A DNA stretch of 27,467 nucleotides from an uncultured Corynebacterium sp. (lineage in GTDB: Bacteria > Actinomycetota > Actinomycetes > Mycobacteriales > Mycobacteriaceae): the NCBI RefSeq assembly GCF_946222835.1, contig NZ_CAMIHD010000021.1, forward strand, positions 1-27,467. The letters are read 5' to 3'. The position numbers and the translations under genes are program-made. Below are positions 8,841-18,770 of this stretch, one piece after another. Position 1 is the stretch's first letter. Each line of letters begins with the position of its first letter. The notes under the pieces are model-generated. The model was not told the origin of the DNA. It searched no databases and saw nothing but the letters and a program-made list of their open reading frames with translations.

Positions 8841-10468
8841 GAGGGCGCGATATCGACCGCAACAGTGTGTTGAAGCATTACGAAGGCACCGGCCACCTGG
8901 CCCGAAAAAGCCTGTGCCAGGAACTGTTCGAATCATCCGAGATTTATTCGGACCATGTAGCTGTCATCGCTGACGACGCACACCTGACCTACGCACAACT
9001 CGAGCAATCACTTTGTGTGTTCACCGAGGAGCTACGAGAAAGCGGCCTCTCGCCAGGAGACCACGTGCTACTGCAACTGCCAAACACCGCAGCGTATGTG
9101 GTGACTCTGCTTGCGCTGATGCGCGTGGGTGCTATCCCAACCCTGCTGCTTCCCGCGCATAGAGAGGCCGAAGTTGCAGCGTTGTGTGAGTCTTTACACC
9201 CAGTTGCTTATATCGGTGGCCGCGACCATCTCGGTTTTGACACCGTAGCCATGGTAGAGGCTATGGGACCCGGCGAGCTCGGACTCAAAGAACTGTGGGC
9301 CGATAACGGACCCACGCACGACAAGGAGTCCTCGTACCGAGTTCTGCCAGGTCTCTTCACTGCCCCGATTTCTACCAAATGTTCTCCGCCTACTAAGTGG
9401 CCGGATCCACGCAGCGTTGCGCTGAATCTTTTGTCTGGCGGAACCACGAACATGCCAAAAATAATTCCCCGGGTACATGAGGCGTATGCATATAACACCC
9501 GTGCGGCGGCACAGTGCTGCGGCGTCGGGCCAGATACGGTATACTTGGCGGTTCTATCTACCTCTCATGATTTCGCCTTAGCTCAGCCCGGGATTCTGGG
9601 CACCTTGCTTTCGGGCGGCACTGTGGTTCTGTGCACCAGCGCAGCCTTCGATGAGGCGTTTCCGGCCATTGCGACCCACGGGGTCACGCTGACTGCACTA
9701 GTTCCTGCGGTAGCCCAGGTGTGGGTGGAGGCCGCAGAGTGGTTTCCCGCAGATTTCTCTTCCTTGGAGCGAATTATCATTGGCGCAGCGGCGCTTAACG
9801 ACGGCTTAGGTGAGGCAATACAGGATCGTTTCGGTGTGCGTATCCACCAGGGTTATGGCATGGGTGAAGGCATCACTACGTTCACGCGTATTGATGACCC
9901 TCCAGCGGTGATTCTTGGCACGCAAGGTCGTCCCATCTCTGATGCTGACGAGTTGGTAATCGATGGCCCGGGAGGCGAGCCGGGAGAGATACTAGAAAAG
10001 GGCCCTTATACTTTCTTCGGCTACGAAGGAAACCGCGATACCCCGGACTGTTTCACCGAGGATGGTTTCTTCCGCACCGGTGACCGTGGCTACCTTACCG
10101 AGGACGGCAACCTGGTGCTGTGCGGGCGCGTGGTTGAACAGATCAATCGCCTGGGCGAAAACGTCTCCCCTTCTGAGGTCGAGACACTCTTGTCTGGAAC
10201 TCCAGGCATTAGTGCTGCAGCCGTCTTCCCAATGCCAGATAGAGCACTGGGAGAGCGCACCGTTGCAGCCATCGTCGCCCAACCAGGCGTTAACCGCTCC
10301 GCCATTCTGGATGATTTCCTCACCCGAGGCGTAGCCCGATACAAGGTGCCGGACCAGGTGATCACTGTCGACGAAATTCCACTGATCAACATCGGCAAGG
10401 TCGACAAGAAAAAGCTGCGTGCTCTCGCGGCAGCGCAATTTACTGACCGTGAATCCGAACAAAGCTGA
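8837..10468 (+). CDS. Stand-alone aryl-acid AMP ligase (YbtE/PchD/DhbE family)
   Basis: A 543-aa ANL-family adenylating enzyme that should activate an aryl acid and load it onto the ArCP of NRPS-B. Core motifs are LSGGTTNMPKIIPR, GYGMGEG, FFRTGDRGYL and NIGKVDKKKL with the A10 Lys. The ATG overlaps the previous stop as ATGA. Substrate-pocket positions read from the motifs are unusual. The HN(Y/F) of DhbE/EntE/YbtE is HDF here, giving D245 for the conserved Asn. The Ser/Cys that separates DHB from salicylate enzymes is Gln. The Gln before the GGA-type motif is Ile, and the later Val is Gly. The A3 loop has Asn for the usual Gly (TTNMPK). Salicylate is the default guess, but another ring acid or an amino-bearing acid is possible. 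Confidence 0.85.
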   Translation: MRGRDIDRNSVLKHYEGTGHLARKSLCQELFESSEIYSDHVAVIADDAHLTYAQLEQSLCVFTEELRESGLSPGDHVLLQLPNTAAYVVTLLALMRVGAIPTLLLPAHREAEVAALCESLHPVAYIGGRDHLGFDTVAMVEAMGPGELGLKELWADNGPTHDKESSYRVLPGLFTAPISTKCSPPTKWPDPRSVALNLLSGGTTNMPKIIPRVHEAYAYNTRAAAQCCGVGPDTVYLAVLSTSHDFALAQPGILGTLLSGGTVVLCTSAAFDEAFPAIATHGVTLTALVPAVAQVWVEAAEWFPADFSSLERIIIGAAALNDGLGEAIQDRFGVRIHQGYGMGEGITTFTRIDDPPAVILGTQGRPISDADELVIDGPGGEPGEILEKGPYTFFGYEGNRDTPDCFTEDGFFRTGDRGYLTEDGNLVLCGRVVEQINRLGENVSPSEVETLLSGTPGISAAAVFPMPDRALGERTVAAIVAQPGVNRSAILDDFLTRGVARYKVPDQVITVDEIPLINIGKVDKKKLRALAAAQFTDRESEQS

Positions 10469-10480
10469 GAGGACAAGACC

Positions 10481-13400
10481 ATGATCAAAGAGGAACAAAT
10501 TCGCGAAGAACTCCTCGCCTCGCTCCACCAGATCCTCGGCGAAGATGCCGAAATCGGCATCGACGACAACCTGCTCTCCCACGGCCTGGAGTCACTTCCA
10601 ACAGTCCGTCTGCTCGCTGATTGGATGAAACAGGGACACCGCGTCTCCTTTGGAGATTTCATGCGCGCCCCAACGGTAAGGCAGTGGGCGAAGATGCTTG
10701 TAGAATCCACACCAAACCACAGCACTGACGCCATTGAGTCCCCCAAAGATGGGTTTGCCGCTCCCATCGACGATTCCGTACCCTTTGACCTCACAGATGT
10801 CCAATACGCCTATTGGATTGGCCGCAATTCCTCGCAGCAACTGGGCGGGGTGGGCACCCACGGCTACGTAGAGGTCGAATCCCGCAGTATCAATATCGAC
10901 CGATTGCAACAAAGCTGGCTGACGCTGCTACGTTCCCACCCGATGTTGCGCGCCTGCTACACCGAAGATGGCAAGCAATATGTGCTGCCAGAGCCGCCCC
11001 ACCCCACCATCCTCGTTCATGACCTCACCAAGATGGACGAGTCCACGCGCGAAGAAGCTCTGCTATCCACGCGCGAACGCCTTTCGCACCGACTGTTGGA
11101 CATAGCTACCGGCCATGTGGTATCTTTAGAAGTCAGCCTCCTCCCTCAGGATGTAGCAGTTATTCACTTCGATATCGACCTGCTTGTGTGCGATGTGCAG
11201 AGTTTCCAAATTATCTTGCACGACCTCGCCCACCATTACGCCACCGGTGAAGCCCCCGACGCCGACCCGTCGTGGAGTTTCGCTCGCTACCTCGCTGGAC
11301 ACGCTCGCGAAGGCGTCGCCGATATCGACCGTGACCAGGCATACTGGCGCAATCGCCTCTCCGAGTTGCCGGGTGCCCCAACCTTGCCGATGAGCCACGG
11401 CACCAACGAGGAACAAGCACACCGGTTTGTACGCCGCAGTCGATCATTCGATTCGGCAACTTGGTCGCGCTTGCGTGAGGTGTGTGAACACCACGCTACT
11501 ACCCCAGCAATGGTGTTGCTGACCGCCTACGCCCGCACCATCGGCCAATGGAGCGAGAATAAAAAATTCCTCATGGCCGTACCTCTGTTCAACCGCGGTT
11601 CAGACACAGCGATAAAGAATGTCGTCGCAGACTTTACCGCCCTGACACTCACCAGTATCGATCAGTCCACACGCCGCACTTTCAGCGAGGACCTCAAGGA
11701 TATACAGGCCTCTTTCTATGAGGATTCGTCACATTCACAGTATTCGGCGGTGCGGGTGCTGCGAGACCTACGTGCTTCCAGAGGTGAGCAAGTTTTGGCT
11801 CCCGTGGTGTTCTCCTGCAACCTGGGAGACCCACTGGTTGGCCAAGAGTTTATAGATACCTTCGGAGAGATTAGCTACATGATCTCCCAGACCCCCCAGG
11901 TGTGGATTGACCTCCAAGTCTTCACCACCGTCAACGGCTTCCTAATCGTCTGCGACGCAGTTGAACAGTTGTTCCCCGAGAAGATGCTGGACGATCTCTT
12001 CGCCACCCTAGTGATGGAGATTGACAAGGCAATCACCGACGATCTCTCGCATTCAGACCCGGTAGAGAGCCCAGGAGCGCAGGCCCGTCGAGCGTCACGT
12101 GCCGAAGTTGCCTCTTGGCGGCTGCCTGACACCACCCTTGTCGATGAGGTGATTGCCGCTGCACGGTGCCACCCCCAGGCCACGGCCATTCGCAGTGCAA
12201 GCGGCGACGTTATTACCTACCAAGATTTGGAAGAGCAAGCCACCACCATCGCCTCTGCTTTGGTGAATTCCGGGGTTGGGCGAGGCGCTTTGATTGCAGT
12301 GATGGTGGAGCGTGGTCCTCGCCAGATTATTGGTGCGCTAGCCGCGATGATGGCGGGCGGAGCATATGTACCGGTGAGTCTACAGCAACCGGAATCTCGT
12401 ATTGCCGCTCTCTTGGGGGCAAGCCAAGTAACGCATCTGATTACTGACCGACCCGATAAGGTTCTGAGCGAAACTGCAGTTCAGGTAGTAGATTTCACGA
12501 GCGCTACCGGCACAGCCAATCTTCCGCAGCTGCATCCACAAGACCCAGCCTATGTAATCTACACCTCTGGGACCACTGGAACACCAAAAGGAGTCGAGAT
12601 TTGCCACGGTGCTGCATGGAACACCATTAGCGAGATCAACCGTCGCCTGGGCGTTGGTCCGACAGACCGCCTACTAAGCGTATCTTCCTTTGATTTCGAT
12701 CTCTCGGTGTACGACGCCTTCGGGCTCCTTTCTGCTGGCGGCGAACTGGTAACCATCCCAGATGATGCGCGCCGCGACGCCAAGAAGTGGGTATCGCTGG
12801 TGGATAGTTTAGGCATAACTATCTGGAATTCGGTGCCTACTTTGTTTGAGATGCTTTTATCTGCGGCTGATCGGACACCGGGCAAGCTCAGCAGCATACG
12901 CCATGTTCTGCTATCTGGCGACTGGATTGATACCAGCCTGCCTGAGCGCATGCGCACGGTTACCCCGCAGGCACACCTATTAGCTATGGGCGGTGCGACG
13001 GAGGCATCTATCTGGTCCAATGGTCTCGACCTCGATGTAGTGTCACCCGAGTGGACCTCAATTCCCTATGGTCGGCCGCTTGCCAAACAGATGTACCGGG
13101 TGGTGTCCAGCAATGGCCAGGACTGTCCCGATTATTCTGTGGGGGAGCTGTGGATTGGCGGCCTGGGCGTAGCTACACAATATGTCGGCGACCCCGGACT
13201 CACCGAAACTAAGTTCGTAATCTCGGAGGACTCACGTTGGTACCGCACAGGCGATATGGGCCGGTTCTGGGCCGATGGGACGATCGAGTTTTTAGGCCGC
13301 TCGGATAACCAAGTCAAAGTTCGTGGCCACCGCATCGAACTCGGCGAGATCGAGTCCGCGTGTGAAGCGTTGCTGCCAATAGAGCGTGCCGTGTGTATCA

Positions 13401-16400
13401 CGCACCAAGGTGCATCATCGTCACCATCTTTGGTTACGTTTGCTCAGTTCACACCGTCACATGTTGCCCGAACTACTCCGGAGCAGTTTGCGACGTCATT
13501 GCGCGCCAAAGTCAACGACGTGCTGACCGAGGGCGACATCCGCACGTCCGTCGAGCACGATGAGCATTTACAGACCGCATATGCCTTCTCAGTGATGCGA
13601 CGCTGGGAGGAGCAACTCACCGGCGTGGGGACCCCAAACCACCTCCGCGAACACCGTAATCGCTGGCAGACATGGCTAGGCAAAGCAGATGAACACCCGG
13701 CTACCGCAGACTTGCTTCTAGACGACGAGTCGTTCGGCGCGTTAGAGCGTTTTGTCACCCCCTTCGAGCAAGCCTTCGTAATGGCGGAGAAGCAGCGCAG
13801 TATCGCTGAGTTCATCCAAAGCCCAGATTCGATGTCGGTGGAGCAATTCCTCGCAACCCGTCCGTTGGGTCGGTTGGTTCACCGGGTCCTCGGCGCGGTT
13901 GTGCGTGAATGCAGTACCCACTCAACCAGCGAGCTCAAGATTCTTGAGATCGGGTCACGCCGGCCCGAGGCCTCTGCGGACTACGCGGCTATCGCGGGGA
14001 CGAGCGCATACGTGCTCGCTGATCCCTATCGTCATCACCTCGAACATGCCGGACAACGTGTTGGTAACACCTTCACGTACCGCCAGCTCGGAGTCACTAG
14101 CACGCCCCAACCGACTCCTGGGGAGGCAGTGACGAAGGCGGACTTGGTGCTGTGCAACCAGACGCTGCACCAGAGCGAGGACATCGAGAAAACGCTCTGT
14201 GAGGCCTGGGGCCTCAGCGCCCCTGGAGCAACGATGGTGGTGGTAGAGCCCACTGCCCCCTCCCCGATGTCCGATATCACCGCCGCATTTATTGCCAACA
14301 ATACCACGGACGCTCGGGCCGAAACCGGTACAGTACTACTCAGCGCCCGCAGCTGGAAAGAAATCCTGCAGCGCACTGGGTGGAAACCTGTAGAGCATGT
14401 AGAGATCACTAAAACGACGGCGCTTATCATCGCCGAACGCGCTAGTTCCAACGAATCGGTCACACTATGCGATTCTGACTATGCCAAGGCTACAAACCTA
14501 CTGGCCACCCGCCTTCCGGAGTACATGCTACCGAAACGCATCCTGGAGCTAGCGAAGTTTCCACTCACCAGCAACGGCAAGATTGACCGCAAAGCGCTCA
14601 CAGCATTAGTGCCGGAATACTTCGACAACGAGCCCGCTGTCACCGAACTTCCGCACACCGCCACCGAGAAACGGCTCATCGATATCTGGGATGAGCTGCT
14701 GCACACCAGCTCCAACGTGAACTCAGACTACTTTCGCTTGGGTGGTGATTCTCTCACAGCAACACGCCTGCGCCGTACCATCGAACAGTGTTTTGGCGTG
14801 GAATTTCCGTTAGAGAATATCTTTGACGTTCCGTTGCTGCGCGACATGGCCGCCCGAATTGACCAGATAGCCGAAGTCCCCCGCCAGCAATCGGATCTTC
14901 CCAAGATTGTTCACGGGTCTGAACAGTACGCTCCGTTCCCGCTGACTGAGGTGCAGCAGTCCTATCTCATCGGCAGCTCTGGAGCCATCGAACTCGGCGA
15001 CGTTTCCAGCCACTGTTACTTTGAAATGTCCACTGCCTGCCTAGACCCGGAGCGAGTGGAAGACGCGTTCAATGCCCTGATTAAACGCCATCCCATGCTG
15101 CGCACCGTCGTGTGTGAGGACGGATTGAGTCAGCGTGTGTTGCCCGAAGTACCACGCTACCGCATTGCCCTCATTCGCTCCGGCAACGCCGACAATGAGG
15201 ATACTCTCGATGAAATCCGAGAGGAAATGTCCCGCCAGAAGTTTGATCCCACTCAGTGGCCATGCTTTGACGTGCGCTACGTAGCCGAGCCCGACGCGGG
15301 TCGACTGCTTTTAAGTTTCGATAACTTGTTTATCGACGGCTGGAGCATGTTCCACATTTTCCGTGAGTGGAAGCAGGCCTACGACCACGGCGTAGACAGT
15401 CTCGATCCGGCAATCCCCTATTCATTTAAAGACTATGTCGAAGCCACGATTGAACTGTCACACAGCGACATCCATAAGCGTGACCAAGCCTATTGGGAAT
15501 CGGCAGTGGATACTATTTATCCTGCACCGCAGTTGCCGGTGACCGACACAAACGGCGCTAATACCTCGCAGTTTTGCCGCCACCACGCCCTGGTGGACGC
15601 TGCGAAGTGGCGCCGGATTAAGCAACGGGTACGTGAGGAGGGGATGACCGAAGCCGTATTCCTAGCCGAGGTATACGCCGAAGTCCTAGCGAGGTACAGC
15701 GATGAGCCGCGACTTAGCATCAACCTGACCCGGTTCGACCGCACTCGGTTCGCCCCCGAGGTTGACCACATAGTTGGCGACTTCACCAGCCTATCTATTC
15801 TCAGCGTGGATACCCAGTGTGCACCATCGTTCCGGGACCGCGCTGCAGCGCTACACAGGCGCATGTTCAGCAATCTCGATCACGGCAGTGTCTCCGGCGT
15901 GTCGGTGCAGCGAATGCTTACTAAGCAACGCGGTGCTCGGGTAACCATGCCGGTGGTCTTCACGTGTGGCCTGGGCGTCGTGGAGCACCCCGAGTCAGAT
16001 CAGAGTCCTTACCTGGGCGTAATCGATCATGGCCTATCGCAGACGCCACAGGTATGGATGGACCTCCAGGTCTATGAACACGATGGTGGCCTGATGCTGA
16101 ATATGGACGCGGTCGAGGCGATCTTCCCCGACGACATGGTGGCGGAGCTTTTCACCAGCCTTACAGCCACTCTCTCGCACCTCGCAGAGTCCCCTGAACT
16201 CTGGAACGCGCCCACCAGTACCATAGCTCCGACGACCAACGCGCCCACCGCAGATCGAATCAACGACACAGACCGGGAACTCCCCGGAGCGGATAAGAGC
16301 CTACTGGGGCTGTATCAGAAGGGACTTGCCGAGCATGGTGACAACCTCGCGGTGATAGACGCCACCACGCAATGGACATACGAGCAACTCAATGAGCAGT

Positions 16401-18052
16401 CGGATAAGTGGGCCCAGCTTATTGCTGCAACTGACCCGGCGCCTGGTGATCTCGTTGGCATCATGATGGAAAAGTCCGCACAACAGATCGCAGCGGTACT
16501 AGGCGCAATGAAGGCCGGATGCGCCTACTTGCCGCTGAGCGTGGACCAACCGGTGGGGCGTAACACTTCCATCATCAACGATGCGGGTGCATCCATTGTT
16601 GCGATGGACCATCCGGACGATGATTTCGCTGCGTTAGCCGAGCACTGCACAGTCATCACTCTGGCCGATGTCGCCCGGCATCGGCCAGGTGACCAGGCCT
16701 TAAGCGAATCGAGTCCGACACCCAGCTCGCTTGCGTACGTCATCTACACGTCTGGTACGACGGGCACTCCCAAAGGAGTAGCCATCACCCACGAGTCGGC
16801 GGTCAATACGATTGTCGATGTCAACGAACGCCTCGGGGTGACTCCGACCGACCGGATATTGGGGATTTCAGAGCTAAACTTCGATCTATCGGTATACGAC
16901 ATCTTCGGGATGTTCGCGCGGGGTGCTACCTTGGTGTTGCCATCTCCAGCAGACAAACGTGATCCGCAGTGCTGGGCAGATGCCGTAACTACGCACTCGG
17001 TGACGCTGTGGAACTCTGTGCCAGCACTTTTTTCGATGTACGTGGAACACCTCCGCGAACGGAGCCTCATTGGTTCCTCCGTACGGTCGGCACTACTCAG
17101 CGGAGATTGGATACCTGTAAATATCGCTTACCAGGTCAGCACCCTCTTCCGGGACTGCACAGTTTTCGCTGCTGGGGGTGCTACCGAGGCATCGATATGG
17201 TCAAACTGGTACGAGGTAGGCGTCGATGATGCCTCGCGTACCAGCATTCCCTATGGAACGCCGCTGGCAAATCAACGAATATACATCCTCGATGAGGCCC
17301 TGAACCCCCGACCCACGCATGTGCCGGGAGACCTTTACATTGCCGGACGTGGCCTGGCCATGGGGTACTGGAAGGACCCAGAGAAGACCGCAGCATCATT
17401 CATCACCCACCCCCGCACCGGCGAACGAATGTACCGCACGGGCGACAAGGCCCTCTACAATCACCTTGGTCACATCATCTTCCTGGGGCGCGAGGACGGT
17501 CAGGTTAAGGTCAACGGCTACCGCATCGAACTCGGTGAGATCGAGTCAACAGCACGAAAATTCAACGAACTCCGCGATTGCGTCGCTGTCAACGACCATG
17601 GCATTGTTCTCTACGTTGTTACGCATGAGGGCTTTAACATGGCAGCACTCAATAACCACCTCGCCGAGTCTCTCCCTGCCTATATGCGTCCACGCGTGAT
17701 ATCACGCATTGATGGGCTACCACGGTCTTGGAACGGCAAGATTGATCGCAAGAGTTTAGAAGGAAAAACCTTTGAACAACCACAAACAAGGGAACGCTCT
17801 CGTAATCACCGAGATTCGGGTATCATTACCATCTTGCAAGAACTCCTCGGGCCCAAGGAGATCAGCATCGACGATGACTTCTTCACCATCGGTGCCGACT
17901 CGCTCACGGCCGTGCGGCTTACTAACTCGATTCGTCGAGAAATGTCAGTAGAGATCTCCATACGTGACGTATTCAACCATCCAACGGTCCGAGAATTGTC
18001 CGACCTGATCGCCGACATCGTCGGCAGCGACGTAGAAGAAGGCGAAATTTAG
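10481..18052 (+). CDS. NRPS-B: ArCP - Cy - A(Cys)[degenerate MT/epimerase-like insert] - PCP - Cy - A(Cys) - PCP
   Basis: 2523-aa loading and two-module NRPS comparable to HMWP2 or PchE plus a module. ArCP 1-75 with S38 in GLESLP. Cy1 about 100-520 with D233xxxxD238 and SQTPQVWID; its GDFT motif reads VADFT. A1 core YTSGTTGTPKG at 694, pocket DLYNLSMIW (Cys). Between A8 (947) and A10 (1364) lies a methyltransferase-like insert whose SAM loop is degraded to LEIGSRRPE (1155-1163), while LVLCNQTLH and VVVEP remain. PCP1 S1424. Cy2 about 1470-1900 with D1614xxxxD1619 and IVGDFTS. A2 core near 2089, pocket DLYNLSAIW (Cys), no insert. PCP2 S2474 in GADSL. There is no TE; the protein ends in an acidic tail, GSDVEEGEI. 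GAGAGGA overlaps the ligase stop just before the ATG. It loads the aryl starter and makes the first two Cys-derived rings. Confidence 0.94.
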   Translation: MIKEEQIREELLASLHQILGEDAEIGIDDNLLSHGLESLPTVRLLADWMKQGHRVSFGDFMRAPTVRQWAKMLVESTPNHSTDAIESPKDGFAAPIDDSVPFDLTDVQYAYWIGRNSSQQLGGVGTHGYVEVESRSINIDRLQQSWLTLLRSHPMLRACYTEDGKQYVLPEPPHPTILVHDLTKMDESTREEALLSTRERLSHRLLDIATGHVVSLEVSLLPQDVAVIHFDIDLLVCDVQSFQIILHDLAHHYATGEAPDADPSWSFARYLAGHAREGVADIDRDQAYWRNRLSELPGAPTLPMSHGTNEEQAHRFVRRSRSFDSATWSRLREVCEHHATTPAMVLLTAYARTIGQWSENKKFLMAVPLFNRGSDTAIKNVVADFTALTLTSIDQSTRRTFSEDLKDIQASFYEDSSHSQYSAVRVLRDLRASRGEQVLAPVVFSCNLGDPLVGQEFIDTFGEISYMISQTPQVWIDLQVFTTVNGFLIVCDAVEQLFPEKMLDDLFATLVMEIDKAITDDLSHSDPVESPGAQARRASRAEVASWRLPDTTLVDEVIAAARCHPQATAIRSASGDVITYQDLEEQATTIASALVNSGVGRGALIAVMVERGPRQIIGALAAMMAGGAYVPVSLQQPESRIAALLGASQVTHLITDRPDKVLSETAVQVVDFTSATGTANLPQLHPQDPAYVIYTSGTTGTPKGVEICHGAAWNTISEINRRLGVGPTDRLLSVSSFDFDLSVYDAFGLLSAGGELVTIPDDARRDAKKWVSLVDSLGITIWNSVPTLFEMLLSAADRTPGKLSSIRHVLLSGDWIDTSLPERMRTVTPQAHLLAMGGATEASIWSNGLDLDVVSPEWTSIPYGRPLAKQMYRVVSSNGQDCPDYSVGELWIGGLGVATQYVGDPGLTETKFVISEDSRWYRTGDMGRFWADGTIEFLGRSDNQVKVRGHRIELGEIESACEALLPIERAVCITHQGASSSPSLVTFAQFTPSHVARTTPEQFATSLRAKVNDVLTEGDIRTSVEHDEHLQTAYAFSVMRRWEEQLTGVGTPNHLREHRNRWQTWLGKADEHPATADLLLDDESFGALERFVTPFEQAFVMAEKQRSIAEFIQSPDSMSVEQFLATRPLGRLVHRVLGAVVRECSTHSTSELKILEIGSRRPEASADYAAIAGTSAYVLADPYRHHLEHAGQRVGNTFTYRQLGVTSTPQPTPGEAVTKADLVLCNQTLHQSEDIEKTLCEAWGLSAPGATMVVVEPTAPSPMSDITAAFIANNTTDARAETGTVLLSARSWKEILQRTGWKPVEHVEITKTTALIIAERASSNESVTLCDSDYAKATNLLATRLPEYMLPKRILELAKFPLTSNGKIDRKALTALVPEYFDNEPAVTELPHTATEKRLIDIWDELLHTSSNVNSDYFRLGGDSLTATRLRRTIEQCFGVEFPLENIFDVPLLRDMAARIDQIAEVPRQQSDLPKIVHGSEQYAPFPLTEVQQSYLIGSSGAIELGDVSSHCYFEMSTACLDPERVEDAFNALIKRHPMLRTVVCEDGLSQRVLPEVPRYRIALIRSGNADNEDTLDEIREEMSRQKFDPTQWPCFDVRYVAEPDAGRLLLSFDNLFIDGWSMFHIFREWKQAYDHGVDSLDPAIPYSFKDYVEATIELSHSDIHKRDQAYWESAVDTIYPAPQLPVTDTNGANTSQFCRHHALVDAAKWRRIKQRVREEGMTEAVFLAEVYAEVLARYSDEPRLSINLTRFDRTRFAPEVDHIVGDFTSLSILSVDTQCAPSFRDRAAALHRRMFSNLDHGSVSGVSVQRMLTKQRGARVTMPVVFTCGLGVVEHPESDQSPYLGVIDHGLSQTPQVWMDLQVYEHDGGLMLNMDAVEAIFPDDMVAELFTSLTATLSHLAESPELWNAPTSTIAPTTNAPTADRINDTDRELPGADKSLLGLYQKGLAEHGDNLAVIDATTQWTYEQLNEQSDKWAQLIAATDPAPGDLVGIMMEKSAQQIAAVLGAMKAGCAYLPLSVDQPVGRNTSIINDAGASIVAMDHPDDDFAALAEHCTVITLADVARHRPGDQALSESSPTPSSLAYVIYTSGTTGTPKGVAITHESAVNTIVDVNERLGVTPTDRILGISELNFDLSVYDIFGMFARGATLVLPSPADKRDPQCWADAVTTHSVTLWNSVPALFSMYVEHLRERSLIGSSVRSALLSGDWIPVNIAYQVSTLFRDCTVFAAGGATEASIWSNWYEVGVDDASRTSIPYGTPLANQRIYILDEALNPRPTHVPGDLYIAGRGLAMGYWKDPEKTAASFITHPRTGERMYRTGDKALYNHLGHIIFLGREDGQVKVNGYRIELGEIESTARKFNELRDCVAVNDHGIVLYVVTHEGFNMAALNNHLAESLPAYMRPRVISRIDGLPRSWNGKIDRKSLEGKTFEQPQTRERSRNHRDSGIITILQELLGPKEISIDDDFFTIGADSLTAVRLTNSIRREMSVEISIRDVFNHPTVRELSDLIADIVGSDVEEGEI

Positions 18053-18143
18053 AGTTCATGCCACACCTGTTTCACTCACCTGACAAGCCACTTGCCCCCA
18101 ACCCAGTGCTACGCACAAGCAGCCTAATCTGAAAGGAAACATC
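18053..18143. other. 91-bp spacer between NRPS-B and the ECF transporter genes
   Basis: The longest gap inside the plus-strand operon. I see no T-rich hairpin that would stop transcription. AAAGGAAA at about 18133-18140 is the ribosome site of the next gene. AGCCTAATCTGA at 18121-18132 matches one half of a DtxR site (10/12), but the left half is missing, so a separate iron-regulated promoter is not supported. Confidence 0.5.
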
Positions 18144-18770
18144 ATGCCCAGTACTCCCCACACCACCCCGAAAGATGCAAAAGCAGGACGGCTGAACATC
18201 ACCGACCTGATGAACATCGGCATCTTCTTCGTCATCAACTTGGTAGCCGGCGTGGTCATCGCCTTCATCGGCATCACCCCCATCACCTACGTGATGATCA
18301 CCAGCGTTCAGGCCCTCATCCTGGGCATCCCGATGATGCTGTTCTTGGCCAAGGTGCACAAGCCCGGCATGGTCTTCATATTCCTTCTTCTCAGCGGCCT
18401 CGCCAGCCTGCTGCTTGGTTTAGGCATATGGCCACTGCTGCTCAGCTTGGTCATGGCCGTGTTTGCCGAGTTAATTTTGCGCGCCGGCAAGTATACGAGC
18501 GCAATACACAGTGTGATCGCCTATGCCTTTATAGCAGTGTCACCCACCGCATCATATATTCCGCTTTTCTTCACCACTCGGCGCTACATAGAGAGCAGCG
18601 GCATGCAGACCAAATATGGTGCTAGTTTCGCGGATGGCCTCACCTCTATTGGCCAGATGACTTGGCTATTCCTCATCATTGTGATAGTAACCTTCGTCTG
18701 CGGGATCCTCGGCGGGATCCTCGGCCGGCGCATCTTCACCAAGCACTTCCAGCGAGCAGGAATCGCCTGA
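18144..18770 (+). CDS. ECF transporter substrate-binding (S) subunit, MptD/Trep_Strep-like family
   Basis: 208-aa integral membrane protein with about five or six hydrophobic spans, for example NIGIFFVINLVAGVVIAFIG (about 28-47), ITYVMITSVQALILGIPMMLF, and LFLIIVIVTFVCGILGGILG near the C-terminus. Length and pattern fit energy-coupling-factor S components of the MptD/Trep_Strep group. It is directly followed, with TGATG overlap, by an EcfT-like and a fused ATPase gene. The S subunit should set substrate specificity; in this locus the ferric siderophore or a related chelate is the likely cargo, an inference from position only. The start has AAAGGAAA four bases upstream. Confidence 0.8.
   Translation: MPSTPHTTPKDAKAGRLNITDLMNIGIFFVINLVAGVVIAFIGITPITYVMITSVQALILGIPMMLFLAKVHKPGMVFIFLLLSGLASLLLGLGIWPLLLSLVMAVFAELILRAGKYTSAIHSVIAYAFIAVSPTASYIPLFFTTRRYIESSGMQTKYGASFADGLTSIGQMTWLFLIIVIVTFVCGILGGILGRRIFTKHFQRAGIA

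Noticed and set aside
2705..18052. Internal repeats between NRPS modules as a DNA repeat system
   Set aside because: Similarity comes from homologous Cy, A and PCP domains, not from a separate repeat element.
18121..18132. AGCCTAATCTGA, half of a DtxR box before the ECF genes
   Set aside because: Only the right half matches (10/12); the left half has essentially no identity, so it is not a credible iron box.
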